From: Candidatus Magasanikbacteria bacterium CG10_big_fil_rev_8_21_14_0_10_36_16
GTDB taxonomy: Bacteria > Patescibacteriota > Patescibacteriia > Magasanikbacterales > UBA922
Assembly (NCBI GenBank): GCA_002773185.1
Contig: PFBU01000078.1
Location: 7,673-21,379 of the forward strand
Length of the DNA stretch: 13,707 nucleotides
Reading direction: 5' to 3'
Shown: positions 12,621 through 13,707 of the stretch, piece by piece
Layout of the letters: each line of letters starts with the position of its first letter
Numbering within the stretch: position 1 is the stretch's first letter
Position numbers and translations under genes: made by a program
Notes under the pieces: generated by a model
Database searches by the model: none
What the model was told of the DNA's origin: nothing
The model's input: only the letters and a program-made list of their open reading frames with translations

Positions 12621-13592
12621 ATGCCACAATATTACGATTTCCTTATTTTAATGATACTAATAATAACTGCCTACCCTGCAGTCATTTTTTTGTATAGCAT
12701 TTACAAAAGACCAAACAGTTGGGAAGCAAAACACAAAAAAATAACATTAGCTTTGTCTATAATTCTTTTATTTGGAACAGCTACAATTATTTGGGGCAGT
12801 TTTATTGAACCGAGATTAATTGTCATAAATAGACAAGAAATTAATTTAGATAAAATAAACGAACCTATAAAAATTGCCTTCATTTCTGATCTCCATGTTG
12901 GACCATACAAACAAGCAGATTGGGTAGCCAAAGTTGTCAAAAAAATTTTGGATTTGAAACCTGATCTTGTTTTTATTGGCGGAGACAATTTGTACAATAG
13001 TGAATACAGTCCAGAAGAAATAAATTACTTGCAACCTTTGGCAGAACTAGCCAAACAAATTCCTACTTATGATGTAAATGGCAATCATGAATATGGCATT
13101 GGCGACGGTAAAACTTGGAATGAAAACCATATTTACAATGCTGATTGGAGTGTAGAAATACAAACGACTATGGAAAAATTAGGCGTTCATTATCTAGCCA
13201 ATGATTTGAATATAATTACTGTTCGCAAACAAAAATTTTATTTGTTTGGCGGAGATTCTATTTTGGCTGGCAAACTTGATTTTAGTATTTTAGATTCTAG
13301 GACTGAAGAATTAGCGACAATTGCTCTCATACACAATCCACTTTTCCTATTTACTGGCAATTATCCAAAAATGGATCTGACTTTGTCGGGACATACTCAT
13401 GGCGGACAAGTACGCTTACCTTTTTTGGGACCAATCGGTAGAATTGATGATTTGATTCCACTTAATTTTTATCAAGGTTTACATGACTTATCCAATGGTA
13501 ATAAAATTTTTGTAACCAGTGGTATTGGTGAAAGTGGACCAAGAGCCAGACTGTTTAATCCACCAGAGATTGCGTTGCTTACAATTGAATAA
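12621..13592 (+). CDS. Membrane-anchored calcineurin-like phosphoesterase (YkuE/YaeI-like)
   Basis: 323 residues. Two N-terminal membrane helices lie at about 6-27 and 41-60. A binuclear metallophosphoesterase domain with every metal motif in order follows: DLH (Asp90, His92), GGDN (120-123, Asp122), GNHE (154-157), a His in IHNP (His238) and GHTHGGQ (257-263, His258 and His260). This is the layout of the COG1408 family, which includes YkuE and YaeI. Some relatives act on lipids or UDP-diacylglucosamine; the substrate here cannot be read from sequence, and there is no lipid A gene nearby. The catalytic domain probably faces the cytoplasm or the outer side of the membrane, depending on a two-helix hairpin anchor. 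ATG 12621 is used because the first helix starts right after it; no Shine-Dalgarno is seen. Confidence 0.88.
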   Translation: MPQYYDFLILMILIITAYPAVIFLYSIYKRPNSWEAKHKKITLALSIILLFGTATIIWGSFIEPRLIVINRQEINLDKINEPIKIAFISDLHVGPYKQADWVAKVVKKILDLKPDLVFIGGDNLYNSEYSPEEINYLQPLAELAKQIPTYDVNGNHEYGIGDGKTWNENHIYNADWSVEIQTTMEKLGVHYLANDLNIITVRKQKFYLFGGDSILAGKLDFSILDSRTEELATIALIHNPLFLFTGNYPKMDLTLSGHTHGGQVRLPFLGPIGRIDDLIPLNFYQGLHDLSNGNKIFVTSGIGESGPRARLFNPPEIALLTIE

Positions 13593-13624
13593 ATTTTTTA
13601 GTTTTAATAATCTATAGAGATTCA

Positions 13625-13707
13625 AATTTAGAAATTTTAAATTTTTAATTGTGAATTAACCCTGTGAGTCCTGCGGGACATCACAGGGCGTCTATGCGGT
13701 TTAGTTA
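13625..13707. repeat. Repeats at the right edge
   Basis: 13625-13645 is an exact 21-nt direct copy of 296-316. 13660-13688 is a GC-rich hairpin: CCCTGTGA pairs with TCACAGGG, and GTCC with GGAC inside, with one bulged A. 13689-13706 matches 6457-6474 at 14 of 18 positions, including TATGCGGTTTA, and is probably the start of a second copy of that element, cut by the window edge. Confidence 0.65.

Noticed and set aside
12452..12697. Open frame of 81 codons starting MAELVDAHDSKSCSF
   Set aside because: It is the well-known false translation of tRNA-Leu; it runs through the tRNA and the palindrome after it.
1..13592. Recoding of UGA (as in Gracilibacteria and SR1)
   Set aside because: All conserved genes are full-length without in-frame TGA, Trp is encoded by TGG, and motifs align under the standard bacterial code. 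Absence of TGA stops in 12 genes is plausible for A/T-rich DNA.

Overview
The window is AT-rich (roughly one third G+C by eye) bacterial chromosome. It most likely comes from a member of the Candidate Phyla Radiation (Patescibacteria); I cannot name the phylum. The reasons are the compact stripped-down gene set, a short RSH (ppGpp) enzyme without the usual C-terminal domains, a tRNA gene without an encoded CCA, the near absence of Shine-Dalgarno sequences, and many small palindromic and AT-rich repeats filling nearly every gap. Stops are TAA (10) or TAG (2), and no conserved gene is broken by TGA, so the standard bacterial code fits.

Layout. 1-4256 (+): the 3' end of dprA, a folC-type Mur-ligase-family gene and topA, closed by a strong intrinsic terminator. 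4293-6376 (+): an accessory-looking islet of three genes. Two encode small proteins with the R-x4-H motif of HEPN domains (the second resembles AbiU2), and between them lies a three-module zinc-ribbon membrane protein. Two of the three genes have their own recognisable promoter. 6377-7487: a structured intergenic region, then a secreted or membrane-anchored protein with its own promoter and terminator. 7488-8573: a repeat-bearing spacer and a membrane protein of unknown function with a CxxC motif. 8594-10418: a bifunctional-type RSH gene flanked on both sides by octamer tandem repeats, ending in a bidirectional terminator. 10438-12227 (-): parB and parA, transcribed parA then parB toward the RSH gene. 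12366-13592: a divergent promoter region, tRNA-Leu(CAA), and a membrane-anchored calcineurin-like phosphoesterase.

The core genes cover DNA uptake and recombination (dprA), supercoiling (topA), chromosome partition (parAB), one-carbon cofactor chemistry (folC), stringent response (RSH) and translation (tRNA-Leu). Except for parAB they are not an obvious pathway; most look separately transcribed.

The least ordinary features are the repeats. Two different palindromic elements sit in frame inside folC and topA and are translated. The folC one has an inverted copy next to the tRNA. An octamer family consensus NNATTGTC flanks the RSH gene in opposite orientations. A third repeat family forms the leaders of two unrelated genes with identical spacing to the start codon. 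A nested inverted repeat at 6457-6562 has a partial second copy at the window's right edge.
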